This document shows, one piece after another, positions 52,490 to 61,648 of a stretch of 64,000 bases of DNA. Position 1 is the first letter of the stretch, and every line of letters begins with the position of its first letter. Source of the stretch: Leptospira sp. WS58.C1 (lineage in GTDB: Bacteria; Spirochaetota; Leptospiria; Leptospirales; Leptospiraceae); the NCBI RefSeq assembly GCF_040833995.1, contig NZ_CP162137.1, forward strand, positions 2,032,501 to 2,096,500. The letters run 5' to 3'. A model generated the notes under the pieces. That model made no database searches. It was not told the origin of the DNA and saw only the letters and a program-made list of their open reading frames with translations. A program made the translations under genes and the position numbers.

Positions 52490-53304
52490 GGTCTCCAAAC
52501 TTTGGGATCCAGCAAGATAAACTTACCTTCTCCGATTTTCAATTTTTCCAATGAAAGTTTTCCGATCCGAATTCTCTGTAGATCGATTACTCTTCCGCCG
52601 AGAATCGAGAACATTCGACGGATCTGGCGCTTTCTTCCCTGTTTTAAGATCACTCTGAACTTGGAAGATGCTTCTCCTTTTGTTAAGGATAGAACCTTCT
52701 CCGCTTTTAAAAATTCTCCCTCGTCCATAAATCCCTTAGTGAATCTATCCTTCACTTCTTTAGGATCTAATTCTTCTTCTAAAATCACTTCGTATTCTTT
52801 TTCGGAACCTTCGGAGGGATGAGTGATCTCTTGGACCAAATTTCCTTGGTCGGATAAAAGAAGAAGTCCCCGAGAGTCCAGGTCCAATCTTCCTGCGATA
52901 AAAAGTTTACCGTACTTTTTAGGGAGTAATTCGAAAACAGTATTGGAATGAAAACGGTCGCTATGGGAACAAAGGAAACCTTTCGGTTTGTTTAAAGCGA
53001 GGAACACTGCACCTGTAGGAGGAACTAATTTTTTATTTCCCACCTGAACTATATCAGAATCTACCCGGATCTTGGTGCTTAGATTTTTTTCGACGACTCC
53101 GTTGACTTTCACTTTGCCAGAGAGGATCAATTCTTCCACCTTTCTGCGAGAACCTAGGCCACAATCTGCCAAGAATCGGTTGATCCGGATCTCTTTGGAG
53201 GATTCTTTCCCCGTTTTTTCTTTCGCGCTTTTTTCGCCCAAACTTGCCCCCGGCCTCGACCGATCCCTCCAGATTCGGACACCCACCGATTTCCGGCTAC
53301 CCAA
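52486..53304 (-). CDS. RsuA/RluB-family pseudouridine synthase
   Basis: Protein of up to 272 aa; the start is uncertain (TTG 53304, TTG 53241 or a later codon), because the N-terminal ~40 residues are a basic extension. S4 domain INRFLADCGLGSRRKVEELILSG then the catalytic region AGRLDLDSRGLLLLSDQGNL with the active Asp. Modifies 23S or 16S rRNA. Divergent from lipA (gap of about 40 bp). Confidence 0.85.
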   Translation of the reverse strand: MGSRKSVGVRIWRDRSRPGASLGEKSAKEKTGKESSKEIRINRFLADCGLGSRRKVEELILSGKVKVNGVVEKNLSTKIRVDSDIVQVGNKKLVPPTGAVFLALNKPKGFLCSHSDRFHSNTVFELLPKKYGKLFIAGRLDLDSRGLLLLSDQGNLVQEITHPSEGSEKEYEVILEEELDPKEVKDRFTKGFMDEGEFLKAEKVLSLTKGEASSKFRVILKQGRKRQIRRMFSILGGRVIDLQRIRIGKLSLEKLKIGEGKFILLDPKVWRP

Positions 53305-53344
53305 AACACTTGACTCTTTGGAGACTCAGACGGAGGCTTTAAGG

Positions 53345-54250
53345 GTGAATCCTCTCAAAAAGAAGCCCAGATCCAACGCGTACCAACCCGCACCAGAAAA
53401 ACCGGATTGGTTAAAAGTAAGGCTTCCTTTCCGCGAAAAGGAGAACCCGGTCGACTTTGTCCGTGGTTCCGTAGAGGGAGGAAAACTCAATACAGTCTGT
53501 GAAAGCGCTTCTTGTCCCAACCTGAATCATTGTTGGTCTAGAAAAACCGCCACTTACATGCTTGCCGGAGATATCTGCACAAGACGTTGCTCCTACTGCG
53601 ATGTGGCCTTCGGAAAGCCGCTCGCATTAGATCCTGAAGAACCCTTACGAGTGGCAGAATCCGCAAAGGCCTTAGGCCTCAAACATATAGTCATCACTTC
53701 CGTAAACAGGGATGATTTGCCGGACGGTGGAGCAGCTCATTACAAAAAAACAATAGAGTTGATCCGGGAAAGATTGCCGGAATGTAAAATTGAAATTTTA
53801 GTCCCGGACTTCAAAATGAGGGAAGAAAATTTAGAGATCGTCTATTCTTCCAGACCTGATATATTCAATCATAACCTAGAAACTGTGGAGAGATTATTTC
53901 CCACTGTGGCTCCCGCCAAAAAATACGAAAGGTCTTTGGACGTTCTCCATCACGCATCAGAAAGAGGATTTTTAACGAAAAGTGGATTGATACTAGGACT
54001 TGGAGAAACATTAGAAGAAGTCCATCAGACCCTGAAAGATCTCAGATCCGTGGGAGTACAAATGGTGACCTTAGGACAATATTTGCAGCCGACTCCAACA
54101 CATCTTCCTGTCAGCGAATATATTCGTCCGGAAGTGTTCAAAGATCTGAAAGAATTCGGAAAAGCATTGGGATTTCGAACCGTATTCTCAGGGCCTTTGG
54201 TCAGAAGTTCTTATCACGCGGACGAGCAAGTGCCGTGGTTCGAAAACTAA
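53345..54250 (+). CDS. lipA: Lipoyl synthase
   Basis: GTG start at 53345 (301 aa), with GGAGG eight bases upstream. CESASCPNLNHC is the auxiliary Fe-S site and CTRRCSYC the radical SAM CxxxCxxC motif; DDLPDGGAAHY and GLGETLEEV are also conserved. Inserts sulfur into octanoyl groups on lipoyl-enzymes. Ends overlap the next gene by 16 bp. Open frame upstream is read-through noise over the neighbour's gene. Confidence 0.95.
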   Translation: MNPLKKKPRSNAYQPAPEKPDWLKVRLPFREKENPVDFVRGSVEGGKLNTVCESASCPNLNHCWSRKTATYMLAGDICTRRCSYCDVAFGKPLALDPEEPLRVAESAKALGLKHIVITSVNRDDLPDGGAAHYKKTIELIRERLPECKIEILVPDFKMREENLEIVYSSRPDIFNHNLETVERLFPTVAPAKKYERSLDVLHHASERGFLTKSGLILGLGETLEEVHQTLKDLRSVGVQMVTLGQYLQPTPTHLPVSEYIRPEVFKDLKEFGKALGFRTVFSGPLVRSSYHADEQVPWFEN

Positions 54251-54570
54251 AAAGATTCAAAGATAAATTTCCGGATATTCCGGAATCTTCGGAGATGAAA
54301 AAGATCATCTTCCATTCTATACTTTCTTATCTTTCCAAACAAAACGGCCATGTTTCAAAAATGGAGATCAAAGACATCCTATTCGATTCCATTAGTTTGA
54401 TCCCGGGTTTCCGAGTAGAATGGGGAGAGATCCAAAAATTCGGCAGAAGTAAACTGTTAGTGAATTATAAAGATAAGGTTTTAGTTTTAGATCTAGAAGA
54501 AATTTCGAATATGATCCTAAAACTCTGGGATCATTACTTAGATACACATCCGCATCATAAAGCAAAATAG
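54235..54570 (+). CDS. Small protein coupled to lipA, unknown function
   Basis: Protein of 111 aa, GTG start inside the end of lipA. Basic N-terminus (VRKLKRFKDKFP) and helical body; LILSYLSKQNG-type and ILFDSISLIPGFRVEWGEI segments seen. Its overlap implies coexpression with lipA. No recognised family. Confidence 0.5.
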   Translation: MVRKLKRFKDKFPDIPESSEMKKIIFHSILSYLSKQNGHVSKMEIKDILFDSISLIPGFRVEWGEIQKFGRSKLLVNYKDKVLVLDLEEISNMILKLWDHYLDTHPHHKAK

Positions 54571-54719
54571 TTTCGCACGGAGACCACAGAGTTCACAGAG
54601 GATTTCGCACGCAAAGGTACGTACGAAGACACCAGTTCATTTTTATTTTAGTCCCTTAGCGTTCTTTACGACTTAGCGTGAGACCAAACTCTGTGTTCTC
54701 CGTGAGCTCTGTGCGAAAT
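54571..54719. repeat. Dispersed hairpin repeat, copy 2 with companion arm
   Basis: TTTCGCACGGAG near 54571 and CTCTGTGCGAAA near 54707 form imperfect arms (24 of 30). The right arm matches copy 1 at 49951-49980 at 29/30 in reverse. Interior holds short repeats ending CTTAGCGT. Lies between the convergent genes at 54570 and 54798; probably a bidirectional terminator region. Confidence 0.75.
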
Positions 54720-54739
54720 AAACCGCTGCCTCTAAATAG

Positions 54740-54776
54740 AAAAACCCGAGCTGTCTTTCGACAACCCGGGGTTTTT
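54740..54776 (-). terminator. Intrinsic terminator after the FecR gene
   Basis: Leftward hairpin with AAAAACCC/GGGTTTTT outer arms and an inner GTC/GAC pairing, followed by UUUUUCUAUUU. It lies 22 bp past the FecR-gene stop. Confidence 0.75.
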
Positions 54777-54797
54777 CCACCTATTTAAGCCTGTGGA

Positions 54798-55979
54798 TTA
54801 GTTTTCGGATTTAGTTTGGAAGTCGTAGATAACTTCTTTTACGTCATCCTGGTTGATCTTCTTAATACCGTCTTCGGTATGGACGATCATTGTACTACCT
54901 TGCTGGTCTACGATCGCTCCGATGATGGTAGTTTTACCGTCAGCCAGTACGATTTTTTCCAGTTTTTCGTAGTAGTTTACTAAGTCTTTATTCGTTTTCA
55001 GGTTTTTAGGAGCGGAAACAAGAACGTTCTTGAATCGTTTCAGCTCGTCAGCCTGACGCTTAGCTAAATCTTCTTCGATTTTCTTTCTCTCAGCTTCGTT
55101 AGCTGCGTTAGTAGCTTCGTCTACTTTTCCGGACTTAGGATCGATATTTAGTTTCACTAATTTATCGGTAGTGTCTTTATCCAGAGTAACGATAGTTCTG
55201 ATCTCTTCTTCTTCGGTTTTGGAAACTCCAGCACCGGTCAGTTTGGTAACCGCTTTCGGAATATCTTTTTCCAAAGTAGCGTCTAGCTTAGTAAGTTCTT
55301 TCTCACCGAATTTTTTATCAGGAGCTTTTACTATGGAAGACTCGTCTTTTTCTAAAATAACTTCTGCTTTGTCCAAGGAAGCTTTGATCTTTTGAAGTTC
55401 TGCATTTGCAGAGATCTCTTCAGCAGTTGCACCTTCCAGAGCACGAACTCTTGGAGATACTGCAACGGATCCTTCCAATACTTTTACGACGGATCTGTCG
55501 TTTTTAGTACGATCCACAACGAAAGAAGTTCCTCTAACTCCCGCGATTGCGGTCGGAGTTACTACGGAGAACTGATCGTCTTTGCTTGCTTTATTTACTT
55601 TAGCGAAAACTTTTCCGGAAACTAAGGACAATCTAGTGTCGGTGTTTCCTTGGGTATTCAAAGCGAGAGCGGAGAATTCCATGCTGGACTTTTCAGCCAA
55701 ACGAATGGCGGAACCGTCGGAGAATTGGATATCGACTTTCGCTTTTGCCTTAGTTTCAATCTTGTCCCCTTCTTTCAGGACTGTTCCAAGACTAGCTTTG
55801 TCTTCAGTTAAATCAGCGTGTTGGATTTTTGCTTCCCCTACGCTAAATACTACGATTGCCGATGGTTGGCTCTGTTTTGCGTTCGCGGAATCCGCGTTCT
55901 CCGCAGGCTTTTTACAAGCTCCGGATGTCAACAGACCGACCAGTAGGACGGCTGATGCAACGGAAATGACTTTATTCAT
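54798..55979 (-). CDS. FecR-domain lipoprotein
   Basis: Protein of 393 aa. Signal and lipobox LLTSGAC (Cys about 22), then a FecR-type beta domain (residues about 45-180): DKIETKAKAKVDIQFSDGSAIRLAEKSSMEF and AGVRGTSFVVDR. The remainder is a Lys/Glu-rich helix pair (AANEAERKKIEEDLAKRQADELKRF). FecR domains sense or transmit signals, or act as envelope proteins in spirochaetes. A terminator lies just downstream. Confidence 0.8.
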   Translation of the reverse strand: MNKVISVASAVLLVGLLTSGACKKPAENADSANAKQSQPSAIVVFSVGEAKIQHADLTEDKASLGTVLKEGDKIETKAKAKVDIQFSDGSAIRLAEKSSMEFSALALNTQGNTDTRLSLVSGKVFAKVNKASKDDQFSVVTPTAIAGVRGTSFVVDRTKNDRSVVKVLEGSVAVSPRVRALEGATAEEISANAELQKIKASLDKAEVILEKDESSIVKAPDKKFGEKELTKLDATLEKDIPKAVTKLTGAGVSKTEEEEIRTIVTLDKDTTDKLVKLNIDPKSGKVDEATNAANEAERKKIEEDLAKRQADELKRFKNVLVSAPKNLKTNKDLVNYYEKLEKIVLADGKTTIIGAIVDQQGSTMIVHTEDGIKKINQDDVKEVIYDFQTKSEN

Positions 55980-56078
55980 ACCCCTATCCTTCTTTGATCG
56001 AGATTAATCTGAACCGCGGTGGAGGCAGTCCGATCTATATTGGGTTAACACCTATGGATCTGGGATTTTCAATTTATT

Positions 56079-57281
56079 TCAATTTTTTTTTCCAATTTGG
56101 AAGATATTTCCTGAACTAAAATCGCCAAAATACAGCTCACCCGTGGAATCTTGCCCAAATGTGCTGATTAGGAAGTGAGTATCCCCTAATACAGTTAGTT
56201 TCCTTTTACCTTCCACTTCAGTGGGGAATCCAAGGATCTTTCCGGAAACAAAGTCAGCGAAAATGTACCATCCATAGTATTTGGAAAGATTTTTCCCTCT
56301 GTACACATATCCGCCGGTGATGGAGCGACCCAGTTTATGATCATACTCCAGAATGGGATCGGTCAATCCCTGCTTTTCGCAATTTTCTTTGGGTAAAAAA
56401 CAGTGAAATCCTTCCATTATATTCCAGCCGTAATTTTTACCTTTTAGAACCAGATCTACTTCTTCCCAATCATCCTGTCCCACATCTGCCAGATAGAGAT
56501 CTCCTGTCTTAGTATCGAAGGAAAACTTCCATGGATTTCTAAATCCATACGCCCAGATCTCAGGGAGAAAGCCGGGCGAGTTTTTGAAGGGATTGTCTTC
56601 CGGGATCTTATAGGGAGGAGCATTTGATTCCAGGTTCGGAGTAATCCGGATCAGTGTTCCTAGGTAAGTAGAAGTATTTTGTCCGTGTTTATATGGGTCT
56701 CCTCCGGCACCTCCATCCCCAAAGCCGATGTACAATTTTCCATCCGGACCAAAACTTAACTGACCGGCATTATGATTCGAATAAGGCTGATCCACTCTGA
56801 GTAAGATCCTTTTACGATCCTGCCAATGGATGACCTTAGAATCATCATAACGAAATTCTAAGATGAATGTCTGGTCCTTGCCTGCTTCTTTGGAAACGGC
56901 ATTGATATAAAAGAGTTTATTTTCCGAAAACTTAGGGTGAAATGCGAGGCCGAGCAAACCTTCTTCCGATCTTGTCTCTACGTTCCCCGTAAAATCCGCG
57001 ATAAGTTTGGATTCTTTGTTTGTGAAATTCCAGAGATGGACTTTTCCCTTCTTCTCTAATACGAGCATCTCTCCAGGAAGACTTGGATGAAATTGTATAT
57101 CGGTGATCTCCTTAAAGCCGGAAGCCACTTGGGTCCAGCCAAAAACGGATTCCAACTTCTTCCCTGGTTGTTTCGGTTTTTGTTTTTTCGTTTTAGAGAG
57201 AAGATGGGTATCCTCTCCTGTAAAAAGGAAGAGTCCCAGAAATAGAGAGAATAGTAAGAACCTATTGCGAAATCGTCTCAT
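56079..57281 (-). CDS. PQQ-dependent sugar dehydrogenase-like protein
   Basis: Start chosen at ATG 57281 (400 aa); the frame extends upstream without a ribosome site. Signal peptide NRFLLFSLFLGLFLFTG. Six-bladed propeller of the Gdh/YliI type: EKKGKVHLWNF, GLLGLAFHPKFSENKLFYI, PYSNHNAGQLSFGPDGKLYIGFGDGG (catalytic His), EIWAYGFRNPWKFSFD, GYVYRGK. It oxidises aldoses in the periplasm if PQQ is available. Divergent from the radical SAM gene. Confidence 0.85.
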   Translation of the reverse strand: MRRFRNRFLLFSLFLGLFLFTGEDTHLLSKTKKQKPKQPGKKLESVFGWTQVASGFKEITDIQFHPSLPGEMLVLEKKGKVHLWNFTNKESKLIADFTGNVETRSEEGLLGLAFHPKFSENKLFYINAVSKEAGKDQTFILEFRYDDSKVIHWQDRKRILLRVDQPYSNHNAGQLSFGPDGKLYIGFGDGGAGGDPYKHGQNTSTYLGTLIRITPNLESNAPPYKIPEDNPFKNSPGFLPEIWAYGFRNPWKFSFDTKTGDLYLADVGQDDWEEVDLVLKGKNYGWNIMEGFHCFLPKENCEKQGLTDPILEYDHKLGRSITGGYVYRGKNLSKYYGWYIFADFVSGKILGFPTEVEGKRKLTVLGDTHFLISTFGQDSTGELYFGDFSSGNIFQIGKKN

Positions 57282-57379
57282 TCTGACAGAAAAAAATACA
57301 GTTTGAAAGCTCTCAGTCAAGGATGAAAAAGCCAAAAACTAGATGCCAAAACTTACCCACAAACCAGTTTGGAGCTAAG

Positions 57380-58711
57380 ATGAGCACGAGTACCCTTCGC
57401 CCCGAATCTTCGATAGCCTTATTGGAGGAGATGGAAAGAAAATATAAACAGATCCCGTTCGAAGCAATTCTGAAGCAGGACATTCTAAGACAGGGCATCC
57501 ATTTTCTTCCGGAATCTTTCCAAGTGGGGGAAGATTATAAAACCAAGGATTATTTCATCTTCTCCTTCGACCATATTCCACTTGCGGATATGAAAGAAGG
57601 TACCGACTCCAAGGCTCCCGAGGAAATCAAGATCACAGGCGGATATTTTAATTTATTACCCACTATAGTATCTACTCGTAATAACCCGAACTCACCTTAT
57701 AAAGTAAAACGTATCCCTGCCGGAGAAAAAGACGAAGGCAGACCTGGTCTCTATCTTAACGAAACATTTTTAGGAAAACTAGAATATCCACCTAAGCCTG
57801 CTTGGTACAGACACAAAACCAAATCAGGAAAAATCCCGGGAGAGATCGCACCCGTTATCGAATGGGGATATCTCATCTACCTAACCGTTTTCCGTAATTG
57901 CCAGTATTTCGGTAAGGACGAAGAATGTGCATACTGCGATATCAATCATAACTACAGACAACAGAAGAATGCAGGTAGACCATATACAGGCGTTAAAGAT
58001 ATCGAAGATATTTTAGAAGTACTTTCTTGGATCGATGCGGAAGACGAGATCGCAAAAGTGTACACGATCACCGGCGGTTCCGTAATCACTTCTCTCAAAA
58101 AGAAAAACGAAATCGATTTTTATTTAGAATACGCCCAAGCAATCGAGCAAAAATTCCCTGGACGATGGATGGGTAAGATCGTTTCCCAAGCTTGGGAGAA
58201 TGAGGATTGCAAAAAGTTCAAAGACGCAGGCATCCAAGTCTATCATCCCAACTACGAAGTCTGGGAACCCGAACTATTCCGAAAAATCTGTCCGGGAAAA
58301 GAAGCCTATATCGGTAGAGATACTTGGATCAGAAGGATCGTCGACTCTGCGGAAATTTTCGGACCTTCTTATGTGATCCCGAACTTCGTGGGTGGAGTAG
58401 AACTTTCTCAGCCTTGGGGATTTGCAACGGTCGCAGAAGCGATCAAATCTACGGGAGAAGGTTTGGACTTCTTCATGTCAAAAGGGATCATGCCTAGGTT
58501 TACAGCTTGGTGTCCGGAACCTTATACAACTCTTGGGACACAAGCCGGTCCTCCATTGGAATATTTTTGCGAGTTATTAACCGTATGGAAGTCTACATTC
58601 GAAAAATATAATCTTCCTACGCCTCCCGGGTATGGAGAACCGGGACCAGGAAAGGCGGTATTCTCCGTTTCCGCCTTTATGGATGTGATCGGTTATTCAG
58701 GAAGGGCTTAG
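57380..58711 (+). CDS. Radical SAM protein with non-standard Cys spacing
   Basis: Start at ATG 57380 (443 aa), chosen for its GGAGCTAAG; an ATG at 57323 is in frame. NCQYFGKDEECAYCDIN has C-x8-C-x2-C, rather than the usual C-x3-C-x2-C, for the 4Fe-4S cluster. ITGGSVITSL (GGE-like), then a TIM-barrel body with WGFATVAEAI and a C-terminal Pro/Gly-rich tail. Reaction unknown. Overlaps the convergent AIM24 gene by 4 bp. Confidence 0.7.
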   Translation: MSTSTLRPESSIALLEEMERKYKQIPFEAILKQDILRQGIHFLPESFQVGEDYKTKDYFIFSFDHIPLADMKEGTDSKAPEEIKITGGYFNLLPTIVSTRNNPNSPYKVKRIPAGEKDEGRPGLYLNETFLGKLEYPPKPAWYRHKTKSGKIPGEIAPVIEWGYLIYLTVFRNCQYFGKDEECAYCDINHNYRQQKNAGRPYTGVKDIEDILEVLSWIDAEDEIAKVYTITGGSVITSLKKKNEIDFYLEYAQAIEQKFPGRWMGKIVSQAWENEDCKKFKDAGIQVYHPNYEVWEPELFRKICPGKEAYIGRDTWIRRIVDSAEIFGPSYVIPNFVGGVELSQPWGFATVAEAIKSTGEGLDFFMSKGIMPRFTAWCPEPYTTLGTQAGPPLEYFCELLTVWKSTFEKYNLPTPPGYGEPGPGKAVFSVSAFMDVIGYSGRA

Positions 58712-59400
58712 TCCCCTCCTCCAACGCTTGAAGACCTTTGGACCCTTCTCCAAGTATTTGCCCAAGAAGCAAAAGAGTTTTGATTCCTAGTTTGGAGATA
58801 CAGTTTTCCCTTACCGGAAAATTTTGCGACCAGCCCTTCACCGGATAAGAAGAGAGATTTTAATCCTCCTACCTTATCGATATGATATTCTAGGCTAGGT
58901 TCGAATGCTACGATATGACCTGTGTCCACGATGTACATTCCATCCACATCTACTTCATGTATCGCTCCAAAGCTTGAGAAAAAAAGGTCCCCAGTTCCGG
59001 AAACTTTCAGGAAGAATAAACCTTCTCCCGCAAAAAATCCTTTGAAACCTCCCCATTTGCTGTCGATCACAAGTTCCGTTCCTCCGGCAACATAGGCTCC
59101 TCTACTCAAGATCAATTCTTCGTTTTTAAGAGCTCTATGTTCCAAATCTCCTTGGGTCGCGGAGGTCAAGAATAACTCGCCATTTCCACCCTCGGCAGTA
59201 AACGTATTTTGGAAGAAGGACTCGCCGCTAAACAAGGCTCTTTTAGCGGATGCGAATATTCCACCCTGGGCTTTGGTCTCCATTTTTACCTGAGCGGACA
59301 TGGCAACCATAGCTCCTGATTCTGCACGGATGGATTCTCCGGAATTTAGATCAATTTTTAATATGGGAAAATCAGGTTTTGCTAATATTTCAAATTTCAT
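58708..59400 (-). CDS. AIM24-family protein (third of three)
   Basis: Protein of 230 aa. SGESIRAESGAMVAMSAQVKMETKAQGG and the repeated beta pattern with GEGLFFLKVSGTGDLFFSSFG and VDTGHIVAFEPSL define the AIM24 (TIGR00266) beta-barrel family. No signal peptide. In yeast AIM24 supports mitochondrial membrane organisation; the bacterial role is unknown. Same strand, 3-18 bp from two paralogues. Confidence 0.85.
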   Translation of the reverse strand: MKFEILAKPDFPILKIDLNSGESIRAESGAMVAMSAQVKMETKAQGGIFASAKRALFSGESFFQNTFTAEGGNGELFLTSATQGDLEHRALKNEELILSRGAYVAGGTELVIDSKWGGFKGFFAGEGLFFLKVSGTGDLFFSSFGAIHEVDVDGMYIVDTGHIVAFEPSLEYHIDKVGGLKSLFLSGEGLVAKFSGKGKLYLQTRNQNSFASWANTWRRVQRSSSVGGGD

Positions 59401-59403
59401 AGT

Positions 59404-60075
59404 TTATTCCTTTCTAGGTGGTAATTCGGATCTGAACCAAGCGCCGAGTGTCGGCACATTTCTGGATTGGAGCCAGAGCCTTCCTCTTCCTTTAAATTTA
59501 GCGACTAAACCTTCTCCACCTAAAAAGAAGGACTTCCAACCTCCGAACTTAGTGATCTCGTATTGTAAACCTTCTTCGAAGGCTACGATATGGCCTGTAT
59601 CTACTATAAATTCACCTTCGACGTCCAATACTTCGATCCCGCCGTAACTGGAGATGAGAACCGGACCGCTTCCGGAAAGTTTTAAGAAGAATAAAGACTC
59701 TCCGCTGAAAAAACCTTTTAGACCTTGAAATTTAGTATCTATATCTATCTCGGGTTTTGCCGCGAGAAAGGAACTGGACTGGATAAAAACCGTACCGTTC
59801 AAATCCAGTTTTTCAATATCGCCGGGAAGTGTGGGAGCGAGTAAAACCTCTCCAGGTTGCGATGCGGAGAAGGTATTCATCCAGAAAGATTCACCTCCTA
59901 AGAAAGCCGCTTTCAAAGATTTAAATAATCCTCCTTGTTGCGCCTTACTTGTTTGCATTTGGATATGAGAACTCATACTCATAAGAGCTCCCGCTTCCGC
60001 CTTGATGGATTCTCCGGAGCTTAAGTTTACTTTCGCTACGGAATAAGATGGTTTGTATAAAACTTGGATATTCAT
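59404..60075 (-). CDS. AIM24-family protein (second of three)
   Basis: Protein of 223 aa with LSSGESIKAEAGALMSMS, EPEIDIDTKF-like turns, GESLFFLKLSGSGPVLISSYG and VDTGHIVAFEEGLQ. Paralogue of the flanking genes. The start lies 18 bp downstream of the first copy; an operon is likely. Confidence 0.85.
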   Translation of the reverse strand: MNIQVLYKPSYSVAKVNLSSGESIKAEAGALMSMSSHIQMQTSKAQQGGLFKSLKAAFLGGESFWMNTFSASQPGEVLLAPTLPGDIEKLDLNGTVFIQSSSFLAAKPEIDIDTKFQGLKGFFSGESLFFLKLSGSGPVLISSYGGIEVLDVEGEFIVDTGHIVAFEEGLQYEITKFGGWKSFFLGGEGLVAKFKGRGRLWLQSRNVPTLGAWFRSELPPRKE

Positions 60076-60093
60076 TTTAATTCCTAATGTTTG

Positions 60094-60759
60094 TTAAACG
60101 GGAAGAAGTTTGGTAAGCCAGCTGATAAATCCGGAAGGCACTCTAGATTGGATCCAAAGAGTTCCGTTGCCCGAGAAATTCGCGACTAAACCTTCGCCGC
60201 CTAGGAGTGTGGATTTCCAATTCCCTCCCGCCTTTCCTACTTTGAATTGTAGGGAATTTTCGAATGCGACTATATGACCAGTATCAACCGTATAATTTCC
60301 TTCTACTCTGATTGGAACAATGGCTCCATAAGAACTTAAGAAAACTTTTCCGGTTCCGGAAATTTCCAATAAGAACAGACCTTCTCCACCGAATAAGGAA
60401 CGGAGTCCGCCGAATTTGGAAACGACTTGGATACCAGGATCGGAAGCCAGATAAGATCCGGACTGGACAAAGATACTTTTTCCGACGAGGTCTAGATCTA
60501 TGATATCGCCGGGAAGTTCAGGTGCGAGTCCGATCTCCCCTCCCGTTTCAGGAGCAGTGTAGGTATTGAAGAAGAATGATTCTCCACCGAAAATTTTTCT
60601 GGAAAGTGCGGAAAGAAATCCGCTCCCCATTTTGGTTTCCACGCCCATTCGGGAACTCATGTACACCATGGCTCCGGCTTCCGATTTAATCGATTGACCG
60701 GGGCCTAATCTAAGTTTCAATAAGGAGAAGGAAGGTTTATGAGAGATCTGGAATTGCAT
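60094..60759 (-). CDS. AIM24-family protein (first of three)
   Basis: Protein of 221 aa from ATG 60759; a TTG at 60789 is in frame but no ribosome site is visible for either. LGPGQSIKSEAGAMVYMS, GEGLFLLEISGTGKVFLSSYG and VDTGHIVAFENSL show the family. First gene of the triple operon; tandem duplication has diverged the copies considerably. Confidence 0.82.
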   Translation of the reverse strand: MQFQISHKPSFSLLKLRLGPGQSIKSEAGAMVYMSSRMGVETKMGSGFLSALSRKIFGGESFFFNTYTAPETGGEIGLAPELPGDIIDLDLVGKSIFVQSGSYLASDPGIQVVSKFGGLRSLFGGEGLFLLEISGTGKVFLSSYGAIVPIRVEGNYTVDTGHIVAFENSLQFKVGKAGGNWKSTLLGGEGLVANFSGNGTLWIQSRVPSGFISWLTKLLPV

Positions 60760-60855
60760 ACGCGGGAAAGTTTGGAAAATATTTTCCAAAACGTCAATCG
60801 ATTCCCGGTTTCAAGTATTTCTTTCTAGACTTCTTCTTTTCCAAATAAATTCAGA

Positions 60856-61515
60856 ATGAAACAAGTTTTAATCACAGGCGCCAATCGAGGGATCGGTTTG
60901 GAGCTTGCTAATTTATATTCCGAGAAAGGTTATACGGTTTATGCGGCTTGCCGAAAAAGTTCGGAAACCTTACGTAGGCTGGGAGTGAAAATTTTCGAGG
61001 GACTGGACCTGACCCAAAGCCAAAGTTTCGAAACTTTATCCGGTTTTTTGACAGGGATCAAACTGGACATACTGATCAATAACGCAGGGATCCTGATCCC
61101 GGATAATCTGGAAAGTGTGGATTTTAAGGAATTGGAAACCCAGATCTTGGTAAATGCGATCGGGCCTATACGGCTAAGCCGACTTCTTCTTCCTAAACTT
61201 GGTCCAAACTCTAAACTGGTCTTTATCACGAGCAGAATGGGCTCAATCGCGGACAATACTTCCGGAGCCTATTACGGATACAGAATGTCCAAAGCTGCCT
61301 TGAATGCCGGAGCTGTTAGTCTCGCTCGGGATCTTGCACCTAAAAAGATCTCCGTAGGTATATTTCACCCTGGAATGGTAGCTACGGAAATGACCGGCAG
61401 ACAAGGAATTCCACCAAAGGATGCGGCCCAGGGACTCTTCCATCAAATCGAAAAACTGTCCCCAGAACGATCCGGAAGATTCTTTCATCAAAACGGGGAA
61501 GAGTTACCATGGTAA
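60856..61515 (+). CDS. Short-chain dehydrogenase/reductase
   Basis: Protein of 219 aa. TGANRGIGLELANLY (NAD(P) loop), NNAGIL, catalytic S-x(12)-YxxxK with SGAYYGYRMSKAAL (Tyr and Lys). Cytoplasmic oxidoreductase, substrate unknown. Monocistronic, followed by a hairpin at 61523. Confidence 0.9.
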   Translation: MKQVLITGANRGIGLELANLYSEKGYTVYAACRKSSETLRRLGVKIFEGLDLTQSQSFETLSGFLTGIKLDILINNAGILIPDNLESVDFKELETQILVNAIGPIRLSRLLLPKLGPNSKLVFITSRMGSIADNTSGAYYGYRMSKAALNAGAVSLARDLAPKKISVGIFHPGMVATEMTGRQGIPPKDAAQGLFHQIEKLSPERSGRFFHQNGEELPW

Positions 61516-61522
61516 ATGGATT

Positions 61523-61561
61523 CTGTCTCCCTAAAACAACACTGTTGTAAAAAAGAGACAG
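61523..61561 (+). terminator. Hairpin after the SDR gene
   Basis: CTGTCTC (61523-61529) pairs with GAGACAG (61555-61561) around an inner CAACA-C-TGTTG hairpin. No U-tract follows, so termination strength is uncertain. A second 7-bp pairing GTACAGA/TCTGTAC follows downstream. Confidence 0.5.
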
Positions 61562-61648
61562 AAGTACAGAAATTTCTTTCAAATTATGTCTAGTTATCTC
61601 TGTACCGAGCTATAATGCCCGTCTAAAATCATCTTTTTGCACTGCACC

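Noticed and set aside
53072..53344. Extended N-terminus for lipA
   Set aside because: The upstream frame overlaps the opposite-strand pseudouridine synthase gene; the GTG at 53345 has GGAGG and gives the normal length.
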